The notes: generated by a model not told the origin, from the letters alone. Shown: positions 37,837-51,203, counted from the first letter of the stretch. The stretch is 64,000 nucleotides of DNA from Marinomonas rhodophyticola (GCF_026113935.1 NZ_JAPEUL010000009.1:206501-270500), one strand, 5' to 3'. Program-made: numbers and translations.

Positions 37837-38616
37837 TTAATTCGCCTTCTGCGCCAGTTTTTCCAACACTCTCGACACCGCCACAAACGCGAAGGAAGCG
37901 GTTACGGCGGTGCTCGCACCAAAGCCAGTATCGCAGTTCATTTTGGTTTCTGTATCGCCTTTTAAACGCTGGTGAGATACGGTGCCGTCACCTTGCGGGT
38001 AGCGCAATTGCTCGGTGGAATACACACATTCGATGTCGAAGCGGCGTTTGGGATTGCGAGTGAAGTTGTAATGGCGTCTTAAAAAGTTGCGTAGTTTTGC
38101 CGCGAGCGGGTCTTTTTCCGTTTTTGAAAGATCACCGATTAAGATTTTCGTCGGGTCTATTTGACCACCCGCGCCACCGACAGTAATCACTTTGCGCTTG
38201 TTGCTCTTACTCCATGCCATCAAAGCCGCTTTAGGCTTGATACTGTCTATGCAGTCGATAATGTAATCAAAGGGCGTAGAGAGCAGCTCAGAGATGTTCT
38301 CAGGGGTAATAAAGTCTTCAATGCGGGTTACTAGGCAATCGGGGTTAATCAACTTGATACGCTCGGCCATGACATCGACTTTCGATTCGCCAATGTTACC
38401 GTCTAGCGCATGAATTTGACGGTTGGTATTGGTAATACAAACATCATCCATATCGATCAAGGTAATGCGACCAATACCAGAACGGGCTAAGGCTTCAGCC
38501 GCCCAAGAGCCAACGCCACCAATACCAATGACACACACGTGAGCTTGAGTAAAAAACTCATACGCTGCATCACCATATAAGCGGCGAATGCCACCAAATC
38601 GTTGATCATTTGTCAC
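37837..38616 (-). CDS. tcdA: tRNA threonylcarbamoyladenosine dehydratase TcdA (CsdL)
   Basis: E1-like ATP-dependent enzyme that cyclises t6A to ct6A at position 37 of ANN-decoding tRNAs. It has 259 residues. The adenylation fold starts with VCVIGIGGVGSWAAEALARSG (GxGGxGS) near residue 28, then TLIDMDDVCITNTNRQIHA, and the catalytic Cys region IIDCIDSIKPKAAL near residue 125. The C-terminal NCDTGFGASTAVTASFAFVA is also typical. In E. coli TcdA works with CsdA and CsdE; csdA-csdE lie 2-4 kb away here. Confidence 0.93.
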   Translation of the reverse strand: MTNDQRFGGIRRLYGDAAYEFFTQAHVCVIGIGGVGSWAAEALARSGIGRITLIDMDDVCITNTNRQIHALDGNIGESKVDVMAERIKLINPDCLVTRIEDFITPENISELLSTPFDYIIDCIDSIKPKAALMAWSKSNKRKVITVGGAGGQIDPTKILIGDLSKTEKDPLAAKLRNFLRRHYNFTRNPKRRFDIECVYSTEQLRYPQGDGTVSHQRLKGDTETKMNCDTGFGASTAVTASFAFVAVSRVLEKLAQKAN

Positions 38617-38720
38617 TTTTTTCTCCTCGCAGAAAAATCGCCCTGCGCTTTTTCTATCAATACGTGTATTCTTTTAAATCATTAAAAACGCTACAAATTA
38701 TAATCAGGTACTAGAGTCCT

Positions 38721-39461
38721 ATGATTCAGCAAGCTTTTGAAATGCTTGGTTTAACACCAAAAGAAACACAACTTTATCAAACCTTGTTAAAACTCGGTCC
38801 GTCTTCCATACGAGACATTGCCGAACACAGTGGCATCAATCGCGGTACGGCCTACGAGTCTCTCAAGCAATTACAAACAAAAGGTATTGTCAGCTATTTC
38901 CCGAAAGGGAAGCGCCGTTTTTTTACTGCTGAAAATCCAGACATTCTATTGAATCTAGCGGAAGAAAAACGCAACCGACTCAATAAAACCATAGAGAACC
39001 TCAAGAGCACAATCATCCCAAACTTACATCAACAGCAACCAGACTATCATCAAACCCATGTGCGGTATTATGAGGGAGACGATGGTATAGAATGGGTATT
39101 ACGCGATATTTTAAACGTCGTATCACAACAAGACCACAAAGAATATTGCGTGTTTTCGTCTAAACCGATCCGTCCCTTTTTGTACCGCCCTTTCCCCAAC
39201 TACACCAAACAACGGGTAAAACTGGGCATTAATGTAAAAGTAATCGCTCTGGGTGAAGGGGGTGAAGAAGCGCAATTATCAGAACGTAAATGGATCAAAA
39301 CAGAAGGCTCGGTGGATGCCAGCTATATCGCTATCTATCCGCCCAAATGCGCGATTATTTCTTTGGCGAGTAACAACTTCCCTTCTGCCGTGGTATTGGA
39401 ATCAAAAGACATTGCCAAAGCACAACAAATTATCTTCGATACACTATGGAAGATGCTTTAA
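38721..39461 (+). CDS. TrmB-family transcriptional regulator
   Basis: A 246-residue protein with an N-terminal TrmB/MarR-type winged helix: LGLTPKETQLYQTLLKLGPS, then RDIAEHSGINRGTAYESLKQ near residues 35-55. A coiled helix (residues 78-100) leads to a C-terminal domain resembling the phospholipase-D-like ligand domain of TrmB regulators (HVRYYEGDDGIEWVLRDIL near residue 118). TrmB proteins are common in archaea and less so in gammaproteobacteria, where the ligand is unknown. It converges on atpC and is divergent from tcdA. Confidence 0.82.
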   Translation: MIQQAFEMLGLTPKETQLYQTLLKLGPSSIRDIAEHSGINRGTAYESLKQLQTKGIVSYFPKGKRRFFTAENPDILLNLAEEKRNRLNKTIENLKSTIIPNLHQQQPDYHQTHVRYYEGDDGIEWVLRDILNVVSQQDHKEYCVFSSKPIRPFLYRPFPNYTKQRVKLGINVKVIALGEGGEEAQLSERKWIKTEGSVDASYIAIYPPKCAIISLASNNFPSAVVLESKDIAKAQQIIFDTLWKML

Positions 39462-39509
39462 AGAAGCAGCTTTACCCTTCAAGAACATCCCCAAATAAAT
39501 AGCAGACAA

Positions 39510-39539
39510 TAAAAAAGCAGCCATCAGGCTGCTTTTTTG
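39510..39539. terminator. Terminator of the atp operon, bidirectional
   Basis: Perfect 12-bp stem aaaaaagcagcc / ggctgctttttt with a 4-base loop, between the convergent TrmB-like gene and atpC. Confidence 0.95.
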
Positions 39540-39559
39540 ACTGTTCAAAACAATCCCGC

Positions 39560-39979
39560 CTATTGATGACTGCGAAACTGTTGAATAGTACGCAAACGAG
39601 CCATAGCTTCCACTAATTCCGCTGTCGCACGAGTGTAATCGACATCAGGTTTTTGGTTAGCCAAAAGCTCTTTCGCATGTTCTTGCGCTTTTAGTGCCGC
39701 TTCTTCGTCCAGATCTTTTGCACGAGTGGCTGTATTAGCCAAAACGGTAACACGGTGTGGCTGAACTTCTAAGAAGCCACCCGATACGAAGATAAACTCT
39801 TCATCACCATTTTCTTTAACCACACGAACAGGACCTGGTTGCAGCGTCGTCAACAATGGCGCATGACCAGGCATAATACCCAAATCACCATAGCTGCCTG
39901 CAGCCACAAGAGATTGCACCGTACCGGAAAAAATCTCTTGTTCAGCGCTTACGATATCGCAGTGTACTGTGATAGCCAT
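39560..39979 (-). CDS. atpC: ATP synthase F1 epsilon subunit
   Basis: Last gene of the atp operon, 139 residues. The epsilon subunit is part of the central stalk and an intrinsic inhibitor of ATP hydrolysis. Visible are the N-terminal beta-sandwich ([39 protein letters not shown]) and the C-terminal helical hairpin ([19 protein letters not shown]). Separated from atpD by a hairpin. Confidence 0.97.
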   Translation of the reverse strand: MAITVHCDIVSAEQEIFSGTVQSLVAAGSYGDLGIMPGHAPLLTTLQPGPVRVVKENGDEEFIFVSGGFLEVQPHRVTVLANTATRAKDLDEEAALKAQEHAKELLANQKPDVDYTRATAELVEAMARLRTIQQFRSHQ

Positions 39980-40003
39980 AAGTTGCCTCTCTTAGTCATA
40001 CTT

Positions 40004-40031
40004 AGCAAAAGCGTCTAATGACGCTTTTGCT
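40004..40031 (-). repeat. Intercistronic hairpin between atpD and atpC
   Basis: Perfect 11-bp stem agcaaaagcgt / acgcttttgct with a 6-base loop, placed after the atpD stop. No long T tract follows, so it probably affects mRNA stability or relative expression rather than fully terminating. Confidence 0.6.
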
Positions 40032-40042
40032 GCGTGTGATGG

Positions 40043-41431
<1,389 letters not shown>

Positions 41432-41448
41432 TTAAATACCTAAATACC

Positions 41449-42309
41449 TTAAACCGCTGCCGCGCCGCTGACTATCTCAGAAATTTCCTGAGTAATCGCC
41501 GCTTGACGAGCCTTGTTGTACACCAACCGTAATTCATCAATGATATCGCCTGCGTTGTCGGTTGCATTTTTCATTGCCAGCATACGCGCTGCTTGCTCAC
41601 ATGCAATGTTCTCAACCACAGACTGATATACTTGAGATTCAATATAGCGAACCAATAATTCGTCAAGAATTTCAACGGCATCTGGCTCGTAGATATAATC
41701 CCAGTGGTGCTTTAACTCTGTATTCTCTTCCGCCTTTAATGGCAAAAGTTGCTCAACCGTCGGCTTCTGAGTCATGGTATTCACGAACTCATTTGAAACC
41801 ACATAAAGACGATCAATGCGACCTTCATCAAATGCGTCTAGCATCACCTTAACACTTCCGACTAAGTCGTCAGCTTTAGGTGCATCACCTAAACCGGTGA
41901 AGGCTGCTGTTACATTTCCGCCGTAGTTACGAAAGAATGAAACGGCTTTAGAGCCAATTGCACAGATGTCGATTTCAACACCAGAATCAGCAAACTGTTT
42001 CATGTTCTTAATAGCGGCTTTGAACACGTTAACGTTCAAACCACCACATAAACCACGGTCAGAAGAGATTACGATATAACCAACACGCTTCGCCTCACGC
42101 TCGGTAAGGTAACGGTGTTTATACTCAGGATTCGCGTTGGCCAAATGACCAACTACTTGGCGAATTCGTTCCGCATACGGACGAGAAGCGGCCATACGAT
42201 CCTGAGCTTTACGCGTTTTACTTGCGGCTACTTTTTCCATAGCACGAGTAATTTTACGCGTATTGTTTATGCTCGAAATCTGAGTGCGTATCTCTTTTCC
42301 GACTGCCAT
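41449..42309 (-). CDS. atpG: ATP synthase F1 gamma subunit
   Basis: Central-stalk rotor shaft, 286 residues. The N-terminal helix [20 protein letters not shown] and [11 protein letters not shown] are signature segments, the Rossmann-like middle carries [20 protein letters not shown] near residue 73, and the C-terminal helix contains [21 protein letters not shown]. Gene order and length are standard. Confidence 0.97.
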   Translation of the reverse strand: MAVGKEIRTQISSINNTRKITRAMEKVAASKTRKAQDRMAASRPYAERIRQVVGHLANANPEYKHRYLTEREAKRVGYIVISSDRGLCGGLNVNVFKAAIKNMKQFADSGVEIDICAIGSKAVSFFRNYGGNVTAAFTGLGDAPKADDLVGSVKVMLDAFDEGRIDRLYVVSNEFVNTMTQKPTVEQLLPLKAEENTELKHHWDYIYEPDAVEILDELLVRYIESQVYQSVVENIACEQAARMLAMKNATDNAGDIIDELRLVYNKARQAAITQEISEIVSGAAAV

Positions 42310-42391
42310 AATAGAACTGCCCTTGTGAGAATGTTATTTCACAAACTGCAAGAAAATGGTGACAGGCTAAACTAGCTTGCCACCAAAATCA

Positions 42392-43936
42392 TTACCAAGT
42401 TTGCGTCGCTTTAAACTTCTCGATTGCCGCTTTAAATGTCGCTTCAATCTCGCCGTTAAAATTGCCAGTTTTGTTAATGTCAGCCATAAGATCAGTGTGT
42501 TCACTGTTCATATAGCTCAACAAAGCCGTTTCAAAACTACCAATTTTGCTTGTTTCAACATCTTCAAGGAAGCCATCATTAGCAGCGTAAAGAACCACAC
42601 CCATATCAGCTACAGGCATAGGAGAGAACTGCTTTTGTTTCATCAGTTCAGTAACCTGTTTACCATGCTCTAGCTGCTTACGAGTTGCTTCGTCTAGGTC
42701 AGATGCAAACTGCGCGAATGCCGCCAATTCACGATACTGAGCCAAGGCAAGACGAATACCACCGCCAAGCTTTTTAACGATCTTAGTTTGTGCTGCACCA
42801 CCAACACGAGAAACCGAAATACCGGCGTTCATCGCTGGACGGATACCCGCATTAAACAAGCTCGTTTCTAAGAAGATCTGACCATCGGTAATAGAGATAA
42901 CGTTTGTCGGTACGAAAGCCGATACGTCACCACCTTGTGTCTCGATGATTGGCAATGCTGTCAAAGAACCTGTTTTACCTTTCACTTCACCATTGGTAAA
43001 GTTCTCTACGTAGTCAACGTTTACACGAGACGCGCGCTCAAGAAGACGAGAGTGAAGGTAGAAAACATCACCAGGGTACGCTTCACGACCTGGTGGACGA
43101 CGAAGTAGCAAAGAGATCTGACGGTATGCCCAAGCTTGCTTGGTCAAATCATCGTATATGATCAATGCGTCTTCACCGCGGTCACGGAAGTATTCACCCA
43201 TAGTACAGCCAGTGTATGGTGCTAGGTACAGCATAGCAGCAGGATCAGACGCACCTGCAGCAACCACAGTGGTGTAAGCCATAGCGCCCGCTTCTTCTAG
43301 CTTACGCACGACGTTAGCAATGGTAGATTGTTTCTGACCGATCGCAACGTACACACATTTAATGCCAGAGTTTTTCTGAGCAATGATAGTGTCGATTGCT
43401 AAAGCTGTTTTACCAACCTGACGGTCACCGATGATCAACTCACGCTGACCACGGCCTACTGGTACCATGGCATCAATTGCCTTGTAACCAGTTTGAATTG
43501 GCTGATCAACTGACTGACGAGCGATTACGCCCGGCGCCACTTTTTCAACTTTATCAGTAAGTTTTGCATCGATTGCGCCTTTGCCGTCAATTGGGTTACC
43601 CAATGCGTCAACAACACGACCAAGCAATTCAGGACCAATTGGAACTTCCAATATACGACCTGTACATTTTACTTTTTGACCTTCTACAAGATCTTGGTAT
43701 TTACCTAGTACTACCGCACCTACAGAATCACGCTCTAGGTTCAAAGCAATACCGTAAACACCACCAGGGAATTCAATCATCTCCCCGTACATAACATCTG
43801 CCAGACCGTGAATCAGAACGATACCGTCTGCCACACTGACAATTGTGCCCTCATTCTGGGCATCAGAAGTTACATCGAGGTTCTCGATGCGCTTCTTGAT
43901 AATCTCGCTGATCTCAGATGGATTCAGTTGCTGCAT
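42392..43936 (-). CDS. atpA: ATP synthase F1 alpha subunit
   Basis: Non-catalytic nucleotide-binding subunit, 514 residues. N-terminal helix [17 protein letters not shown]; Walker [21 protein letters not shown] near residue 167; [20 protein letters not shown] near residue 262; and the arginine-finger region [13 protein letters not shown] near residue 369 (the family Arg-376 equivalent). Intact. Confidence 0.98.
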   Translation of the reverse strand: MQQLNPSEISEIIKKRIENLDVTSDAQNEGTIVSVADGIVLIHGLADVMYGEMIEFPGGVYGIALNLERDSVGAVVLGKYQDLVEGQKVKCTGRILEVPIGPELLGRVVDALGNPIDGKGAIDAKLTDKVEKVAPGVIARQSVDQPIQTGYKAIDAMVPVGRGQRELIIGDRQVGKTALAIDTIIAQKNSGIKCVYVAIGQKQSTIANVVRKLEEAGAMAYTTVVAAGASDPAAMLYLAPYTGCTMGEYFRDRGEDALIIYDDLTKQAWAYRQISLLLRRPPGREAYPGDVFYLHSRLLERASRVNVDYVENFTNGEVKGKTGSLTALPIIETQGGDVSAFVPTNVISITDGQIFLETSLFNAGIRPAMNAGISVSRVGGAAQTKIVKKLGGGIRLALAQYRELAAFAQFASDLDEATRKQLEHGKQVTELMKQKQFSPMPVADMGVVLYAANDGFLEDVETSKIGSFETALLSYMNSEHTDLMADINKTGNFNGEIEATFKAAIEKFKATQTW

Positions 43937-43974
43937 GCTAAATTCCTCAACCCTGGTTTCGATTTAACGAAACG

Positions 43975-44511
43975 CTAGGAGTTTATCGCCTCGGCCAGTT
44001 TCGCTAATTTTCCGCGTACTGAACCGTCGATGATTAAGTCACCGGTACGGATAACCACGCCACCAATTAGGCTCGCGTCTGTTTCACTGGTTAAGTTGAC
44101 CTTACGATCTAACTTTTTCGCCAATGAAGCGGCTAATGTTTGTGTTTGTTCAGCTGTTAACTCGAAAGCTGATGTAAATTCAACATTTACAGCTTTTTCG
44201 AAATTCAGTTTGAACTGTAAAAATAGCTCAGAAATCATAGGAAGAAGCGATAAACGCTTATTCACTGCAAGTGCTAACAAAAATGCTTTGCCTTGCTCTG
44301 TAGCTACTTCTGCACAAACGTCCGCTAGAGCGTTTGCCTTCTCTTCCGCACTAAAAGCGGGATTTCCAAGTGCTTTTTTAAGCTTGGGTTCTACTGTAAC
44401 AGCAGCCAATATGTTTAACATATCGGCCCACTCAGCAATATAACCCTGCTCTCTAGCTACTTCAAAAACCGCTTTAGCGTACGGTCGCGCGACTGTTTTT
44501 AATTCAGCCAT
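43975..44511 (-). CDS. atpH: ATP synthase F1 delta subunit
   Basis: Peripheral-stalk subunit linking F1 to the b dimer, 178 residues. Family features: N-terminal VARPYAKAVFEVAREQGYIA and the C-terminal GGVVIRTGDLIIDGSVRGKL, which is the PROSITE-type delta signature. Lies between atpF and atpA with short spacers. Confidence 0.96.
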   Translation of the reverse strand: MAELKTVARPYAKAVFEVAREQGYIAEWADMLNILAAVTVEPKLKKALGNPAFSAEEKANALADVCAEVATEQGKAFLLALAVNKRLSLLPMISELFLQFKLNFEKAVNVEFTSAFELTAEQTQTLAASLAKKLDRKVNLTSETDASLIGGVVIRTGDLIIDGSVRGKLAKLAEAINS

Positions 44512-44522
44512 TAGACCCTCGC

Positions 44523-44993
44523 TTAAAGCTCTTTGGCGAGCTGTTCAACGATCTCGCTATGTGCTTTTTCGTCAATGGTGGCGCCCAAAATTTTCTCGGC
44601 ACCAGCAAAAGCCAAAACAGAGACTTGTGCACGCAATGCTTCTTTAGCACGCATAACATCTTGCTCTATTTCTGCTTGAGCTGCTTCGCGCAGACGTTTG
44701 CCATCAGCAATTACCTGCTCTTTCGCCTCGTCGATCATTTGGTTCGCACGTTTGTTGGCTTGTTCAATAATCTCGGCCGCGTTGTCTTTGCTTTCACGTA
44801 ATATTTGAGCGGCTTGTTCTTGTGCCAACTCTAGATCACGTGAAGCGCGGTTCGCTGCTTCTAAACCGTCCGCTATTTTTTTGCTACGCTCTTCGAGCGC
44901 AGCAATCACTGGTGGCCACACGTACTTCATGCAGAACCAGACAAAAATCGCAAACGAGATAGCTTGGCCTATAAGTGTGAGATTCAAATTCAC
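44523..44993 (-). CDS. atpF: ATP synthase F0 b subunit
   Basis: Peripheral-stalk subunit, 156 residues. One N-terminal membrane helix ([20 protein letters not shown], residues 7-26) precedes a long charged coiled-coil helix ([20 protein letters not shown]). The sequence [18 protein letters not shown] after the membrane is the conserved b-subunit start of the stalk. Confidence 0.97.
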   Translation of the reverse strand: MNLNLTLIGQAISFAIFVWFCMKYVWPPVIAALEERSKKIADGLEAANRASRDLELAQEQAAQILRESKDNAAEIIEQANKRANQMIDEAKEQVIADGKRLREAAQAEIEQDVMRAKEALRAQVSVLAFAGAEKILGATIDEKAHSEIVEQLAKEL

Positions 44994-45048
44994 GCTAATA
45001 CCCTCGCTCTAAGTCGTTTAAAAATCGTTTCTGTAACATTACAGAAAA

Positions 45049-45330
<282 letters not shown>

Positions 45331-45354
45331 TTAGATAAGGTTTAAATAATATTA

Positions 45355-46212
<858 letters not shown>

Positions 46213-46245
46213 TCAATGATTAAAACCTTATTTCCTTCGTACTAA

Positions 46246-46650
46246 TCAATGCTTTAGTACAATAGGACTGAGCCAGTGACTCAAAATTGCCAAACCAAAA
46301 CCTGCAAAGAAAGCTCCTGCAGCCAATGGTTTTATCAGAAGAAAAACCAACGACAGTAATATTGCTGTCATCGCTATTTTACCGGCTTCTCCTCGATAGA
46401 ATGATCTAACGACATCTTTTGCAGGACGAGTTCCTTTGTAACCAAAAACTCGCCAAGCCATATATACGCTAGGCAATATGCTGGTTAAGGCTCCCAAAAT
46501 AAATGAGTACCCATACAGACAGCCTGCAATGTAAAAAATTCCCAAAGAAATTAAAAAAGTCAGTAATAATTGCAATAAAAGGAAACGAAATACAGCCTTC
46601 TTTTTAGCGCTAATAATTGCACTCGCGCTTAGTGGCTTTTTTGTCTCCAT
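46246..46650 (-). CDS. atpI: ATP synthase assembly protein AtpI
   Basis: First gene of the operon, 134 residues with four membrane segments. AtpI assists c-ring assembly and magnesium handling; it is not a structural subunit. Recognised by its position and by the family-like pattern LLQLLLTFLISLGIFYIAG, YSFILGALTSILPSVYMAWR and the C-terminal HWLSPIVLKH. A strong promoter lies 60-90 bases upstream. Confidence 0.88.
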   Translation of the reverse strand: METKKPLSASAIISAKKKAVFRFLLLQLLLTFLISLGIFYIAGCLYGYSFILGALTSILPSVYMAWRVFGYKGTRPAKDVVRSFYRGEAGKIAMTAILLSLVFLLIKPLAAGAFFAGFGLAILSHWLSPIVLKH

Positions 46651-46713
46651 TGCCTAACTCTCTTTGCGCACTATAAAAGTGCAATCAATGTGATGATTTA
46701 CAAAATTCGAGGC

Positions 46714-46742
46714 ATTATATGGGTAATAGCTGCCGTGTTCAA
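46714..46742 (-). promoter_or_regulatory. Promoter of the atp operon
   Basis: On minus: -35 TTGAAC (46742-46737), 17-base spacer, -10 TATAAT (46719-46714). Predicted transcript start near 46707, about 57 bases before atpI. Close to the sigma-70 consensus, expected for a housekeeping operon. Confidence 0.8.
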
Positions 46743-46814
46743 CTTAAACTGATTATCAAGATCACTTTCTAATCATCTTGTCTAGATAGAAAAAAGCATT
46801 TGTCACGAATTGCT

Positions 46815-47699
46815 TCATTTCCCTTTAAGCAGTTCGCTGATCAAGAGTTCTAGGTGTTCAGGGTTACGGTACTCAATGACCAACTTGCCTTTTCCTTTGG
46901 CTGAAGGCTGTATTTTTACCGCTGCATTAATTTTTTGACTAATGCGTTCTGCTTCTGCACTTAAATCTGGCAGGATAGGTTTGCTATCTTCATTTTTTTC
47001 AATAACTTGGAAGTTTTTCACCAATCTTTCTGTCTCACGGACAGACAAGGATTTAGTGACAACTTGTGACGCCGCTTGAATTTGTTTGTCATGCTCTAAA
47101 GGTAATAAAGCTCGCGCATGGCCCATTTCAATATCACCATGTTCTAACAAACGACGAACTTCAGGCGTCAACCCTAACAAACGTAATAGATTCGCTACAG
47201 TTGAACGAGATTTACCAACGGTATCTGCAACTTCTTGTTGAGTAAGGTGAAAATCCTCAACCAAACGCTGTAGAGCCAACGCTTCTTCTACAGGATTTAA
47301 ATCTTCTCGTTGAATATTTTCAATCAACGCCAGTACCACCGCATCGGCGTCTTCAACATGACGAACGATGACGGGAACTTGTGTTAAATCTGCTAATTTA
47401 GCGGCACGCCAACGACGCTCACCGGCAATAATTTCATATTGATTGTGGCCACTTGGTCGCACAACAATAGGCTGCATTATGCCTTGATTTCGAATAGACG
47501 CCGCTAAGTCTTCTAAGTGTGTAGGGTTCATGTCACGACGAGGTTGAAATTTACCTTTCGAAAGCCAATCGATAGGTAGATATGTTAGGCCTTTTATTTG
47601 TTCATTATTTACATCACTGTCAGACTCTTTAATTGCCGTCGTTTGTGGTGCTAATAATGCATCTAAGCCACGACCTAGACCTCTTTTTTTCATCGTCAT
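46815..47699 (-). CDS. parB: Chromosome partitioning protein ParB
   Basis: CTP-dependent DNA clamp that loads at parS and spreads near the origin, 294 residues. The N-terminal ParB/Sulfiredoxin domain has QYEIIAGERRWRAAKLADL (the CTP-binding GERRWRA) near residue 94 and VLALIENIQREDLNPVEEAL near residue 120. The helix-turn-helix for parS is LTQQEVADTVGKSRSTVANL near residue 147. The C-terminal dimerisation domain is present. No exact parS site was found in the window. Confidence 0.96.
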   Translation of the reverse strand: MTMKKRGLGRGLDALLAPQTTAIKESDSDVNNEQIKGLTYLPIDWLSKGKFQPRRDMNPTHLEDLAASIRNQGIMQPIVVRPSGHNQYEIIAGERRWRAAKLADLTQVPVIVRHVEDADAVVLALIENIQREDLNPVEEALALQRLVEDFHLTQQEVADTVGKSRSTVANLLRLLGLTPEVRRLLEHGDIEMGHARALLPLEHDKQIQAASQVVTKSLSVRETERLVKNFQVIEKNEDSKPILPDLSAEAERISQKINAAVKIQPSAKGKGKLVIEYRNPEHLELLISELLKGK

Positions 47700-47744
47700 T
47701 TCATTAACCCTAATTGCTATTAAAGCACACTTATAAAATCGTAA

Positions 47745-48512
47745 TTACGCTACCGATTTTCGAATAAACTCACCCGCTAAAGCTAGGTAAGCAATGGCAC
47801 CACGAGATTGTTTTTCATAATGTAAAACAGGCAAACCATAACTCGGAGATTCCGCTAAACGAATATTTCTAGGAATGACCGTATCGTAAACCTTATCTCC
47901 AAAATGCTTATGAAGTTGGCTAGACACATCATGTGTCAGACTAGGACGAGGATCATACATGGTTCGAAGAATTCCTTCGACCTCTAGTGAAGGGTTTAAT
48001 GCTTGGGTGATTCGATTAATGGTCTGCAATAAAGCGGTCAATCCTTCTAGGGCATAATACTCACATTGCACCGGAATCAATACCCCTTGGGAAGCGGCCA
48101 AAGCATTTACCGTCAGCATATTTAAGGCAGGAGGACAATCCAGCAAGATATAATCAAAGTCGTTGTCGACTTCGTATAAGCCAGCACGCAAACGTGTTTC
48201 TTTGCTAGGCAAATCGAGTAGAACAACCTCAGCCCCAGTCAAATCCGCGTTAGCGGGTAATACCCAATATTCACCTGGCATACTTTTTTTCATGACTTCT
48301 TTTACGCCATGAGAACCAATCAATACATCGTAAACACTAGTATCCAGTTCTTCTTTAGTAAAACCACTACCGGTTGTTGCGTTCCCTTGCGGATCTAAGT
48401 CTATTAAAAGCACTCGACGTTTCATCGCCGCAAGAGATGCCGCCAAATTAACACAAGTCGTGGTTTTGCCGACACCACCTTTTTGATTGGTAACTGCGAT
48501 GATTCTTGCCAT
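47745..48512 (-). CDS. parA: Chromosome partitioning ATPase ParA (Soj)
   Basis: Deviant Walker A ATPase that with ParB segregates the origin region, 255 residues. The deviant Walker A motif is TNQKGGVGKTTTCVNLAASL near residue 8, then LLIDLDPQGNATTGSG near residue 35 and the Walker B-like YILLDCPPALNMLTVN near residue 113. Directly upstream of parB. Confidence 0.97.
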   Translation of the reverse strand: MARIIAVTNQKGGVGKTTTCVNLAASLAAMKRRVLLIDLDPQGNATTGSGFTKEELDTSVYDVLIGSHGVKEVMKKSMPGEYWVLPANADLTGAEVVLLDLPSKETRLRAGLYEVDNDFDYILLDCPPALNMLTVNALAASQGVLIPVQCEYYALEGLTALLQTINRITQALNPSLEVEGILRTMYDPRPSLTHDVSSQLHKHFGDKVYDTVIPRNIRLAESPSYGLPVLHYEKQSRGAIAYLALAGEFIRKSVA

Positions 48513-48515
48513 GTT

Positions 48516-49142
48516 TTATCCTTTACGCGTCATCACTACCATGTGACGCTCCGCCTGAACATGTGGCACGTTAAGAGGTTCAACGGAGACTAGATCAACC
48601 TCTTTTGGTAGTGCCGCGATTTCTTCACTAGGGTAAACCCCTTTCATGGCTAAAAAGTTACCAGTGTCCTTAGGAAGAGGTAACGTCCACTTAATCATAT
48701 CCTGTAACGAGGCAAACGCTCGAGAAATCACGTGATCGTATTCACCCTGATGCGGATGTTTTTCAACTCGTTCATTTGCCACGGTGACATTATGAACCCC
48801 TAGCTCCATTTTCACCTGCGTTAAAAAGCGCGTTTTCTTACCGTTGCTGTCTAATAAGGTAAATTGTTTTTCAGGGTAACAAATTGCAAGCACCATACCA
48901 GGTAAGCCAGGTCCCGTGCCAACATCGATAATATTGGTTCCGGTTATAAAGGGTAACGTGGTTAAGCTGTCGAGCAGATGCAAAGAGATCATCTGTTCGA
49001 CATCACGGATAGCAGTCAAGTTATAAGCCTTGTTCCACTTTTCTAACATGGCTAGGTATTTTACAAGCGTCTGAATTGTTTCATCAGATAGAACAGCGCC
49101 CATTTGTTGGGCGCCTTTTTGAATGGTGTCAAAGTGTGTCAC
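48516..49142 (-). CDS. rsmG: 16S rRNA (guanine527-N7)-methyltransferase RsmG
   Basis: SAM-dependent methyltransferase (GidB) acting on 16S rRNA in the 30S subunit, 208 residues from a GTG start. The SAM-binding loop is NIIDVGTGPGLPGMVLAICYP near residue 67. Also typical are KWNKAYNLTAIRDVEQMISL near residue 36 and the late VISRAFASLQDMIKW. It lies between mnmG and parA, three bases from the latter. Confidence 0.95.
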   Translation of the reverse strand: MTHFDTIQKGAQQMGAVLSDETIQTLVKYLAMLEKWNKAYNLTAIRDVEQMISLHLLDSLTTLPFITGTNIIDVGTGPGLPGMVLAICYPEKQFTLLDSNGKKTRFLTQVKMELGVHNVTVANERVEKHPHQGEYDHVISRAFASLQDMIKWTLPLPKDTGNFLAMKGVYPSEEIAALPKEVDLVSVEPLNVPHVQAERHMVVMTRKG

Positions 49143-49193
49143 AGTCGATCCATTTCTATAAAGATAGCAATTAGGGATTATCGGCTGATGATT

Positions 49194-51083
49194 CTAGGCA
49201 CTTTTTCGTGCAATGGCACGTTTTTTCAAGTGAATTAATAGTAAGGATACTGCCGCGGGCGTTACACCTTGAATTCGAGAAGCGGCTGCAAGCGTCGCAG
49301 GACGAAGCTGTGTTAGCTTTTGCTTAATCTCATTCGATAAGCCTTCCATCTTCGAATAATCCAAATCCTCAGGTAATGCGGTATTTTCTTGACGACGTAA
49401 ACGCTCAATATCTTCAGCTTGACGACTAATGTAACCCGCGTACTTAACGGCTATCTGTACCTGTTCAGAAACTTGCTCGTCGACAGGCTCATCAAGAGCA
49501 TTTTTTAGATTTGCCACATCGGAATACACGATATTTGGACGTTTAAGTAAGTCCAGCAAGCTGTATTCATGGGTAATTGGCGTTTCTAATTTAGGATTAA
49601 TGCTCTCCGCTTCAGGTGTATTCGGCACAATCCAGCTAGATTTAAGACGCTGTGTTTCTAATTCAATGGCTTCGCGTTTTTTGCAAAAAGCAGCCCAACG
49701 TTCATCAGACACTAAACCAAGTTCACGACCTTTTTCTGTCAAACGCATGTCAGCGTTATCTTCGCGTAAAATCAAGCGATATTCCGCACGGCTAGTAAAC
49801 ATACGGTAGGGTTCTTTTGTCCCCATACTGATCAGATCATCAACCAAAACACCTAGATACGCTTCATCGCGACGTGGTGTCCAAGCCTCTTTATCTTGTG
49901 CTAACAACGCTGCGTTCAAACCTGCCAGTAGACCTTGTGCGCCCGCTTCTTCGTAACCAGTTGTACCATTGATTTGTCCTGCAAAGAACAAACCAGGCAT
50001 ATGTTTGGTTTCCAAGGAATATTTCAAATCTTGCGGATTGAAGTAATCGTATTCAATGGCATAACCAGGACGAATGATATGGGCATTTTCCATGCCTTTC
50101 ATCGAACGCACTAGCTCAATCTGCACATCAAATGGTAAAGAAGTCGAAATACCATTTGGATACAATTCGTGTGTCGTTAAGCCTTCTGGTTCAATGAAAA
50201 TCTGATGTGAATTCTTATCAGCAAAGCGCACGATTTTGTCTTCAATAGAAGGACAATAACGTGGACCAACGCCTTCGATCACACCAGTATACATAGGAGA
50301 TCTATCCATTCCTGCACGGATAATGTCATGTGTACGCTCGTTAGTATGAGTGATAAAACACTCAATTTGGCGAGGGTGCATTGCGCGGTTCCCCATGTAA
50401 GACATTACTGGATCAATATCATCACCAGGCTGCGCTTGCATCAGTGAAAAATCAACGGATCGTGCGTCGATTCTAGGAGGAGTACCTGTTTTTAAGCGAT
50501 CAACCCGAAATGGCAAGGCGCGTAGTTTTTGTGCTAGGCCAATAGACGGCGGATCACCAGCACGACCACCAGAGTGATTTTGTAAACCAATGTGGATAAC
50601 ACCACCTAGAAAAGTGCCTGCGGTCAATACCACCGTTTTACTATTAAAGCGAATTCCTGTTTGTGTTATGACGCCACGAGCAGCACCATTTTCAACAATA
50701 AGATCTTCTACAGACTGTTGAAAAAGCCACAAATTTGGCTGATTTTCTAATTTATGGCGAATAGCGGCTTTATATAATATACGGTCAGCCTGTGCACGAG
50801 TCGCACGAACAGCAGGTCCCTTACGTGAATTTAAAGTACGGAACTGAATACCTGCTTTATCTGTTGCTAACGCCATTGCACCATCTAATGCATCAATTTC
50901 CTTAACTAAATGGGATTTTCCAATACCACCTATAGCAGGGTTACAAGACATTTGTCCTAACGTTTCAATGTTGTGGGACAGTAAAAGTGTTTTTACACCC
51001 ATCCGGGCAGCAGCTAAAGCGGCTTCTGTGCCAGCATGTCCGCCACCAACCACAATTACATCGAAACAACTTGGGAAATCCAC
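49194..51083 (-). CDS. mnmG: tRNA uridine-5-carboxymethylaminomethyl modification enzyme MnmG (GidA)
   Basis: FAD enzyme that with MnmE forms cmnm5U34 on tRNAs. The GTG at 51083 is preferred: it has GAGG upstream and gives 629 residues, the length of the E. coli protein; the longer reading frame to 51191 adds residues without family resemblance. The FAD-binding motif is [21 protein letters not shown] near residue 6. Family signatures are [20 protein letters not shown] near residue 46 and [20 protein letters not shown] near residue 370. The C-terminal helical domain that contacts MnmE is present. mnmE itself lies 11 kb away across oriC. Confidence 0.96.
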   Translation of the reverse strand: MDFPSCFDVIVVGGGHAGTEAALAAARMGVKTLLLSHNIETLGQMSCNPAIGGIGKSHLVKEIDALDGAMALATDKAGIQFRTLNSRKGPAVRATRAQADRILYKAAIRHKLENQPNLWLFQQSVEDLIVENGAARGVITQTGIRFNSKTVVLTAGTFLGGVIHIGLQNHSGGRAGDPPSIGLAQKLRALPFRVDRLKTGTPPRIDARSVDFSLMQAQPGDDIDPVMSYMGNRAMHPRQIECFITHTNERTHDIIRAGMDRSPMYTGVIEGVGPRYCPSIEDKIVRFADKNSHQIFIEPEGLTTHELYPNGISTSLPFDVQIELVRSMKGMENAHIIRPGYAIEYDYFNPQDLKYSLETKHMPGLFFAGQINGTTGYEEAGAQGLLAGLNAALLAQDKEAWTPRRDEAYLGVLVDDLISMGTKEPYRMFTSRAEYRLILREDNADMRLTEKGRELGLVSDERWAAFCKKREAIELETQRLKSSWIVPNTPEAESINPKLETPITHEYSLLDLLKRPNIVYSDVANLKNALDEPVDEQVSEQVQIAVKYAGYISRQAEDIERLRRQENTALPEDLDYSKMEGLSNEIKQKLTQLRPATLAAASRIQGVTPAAVSLLLIHLKKRAIARKSA

Positions 51084-51203
51084 GGGAACCTCGGTATTAC
51101 TTAATAAGAAATGAATAAAAAACGAACAGATTCGATAAGGTGGCCTAGTATATCGGCAATTTTTTAAAAAGAAAGAGACATCCGAACACAACCCCCGGTC
51201 ATC

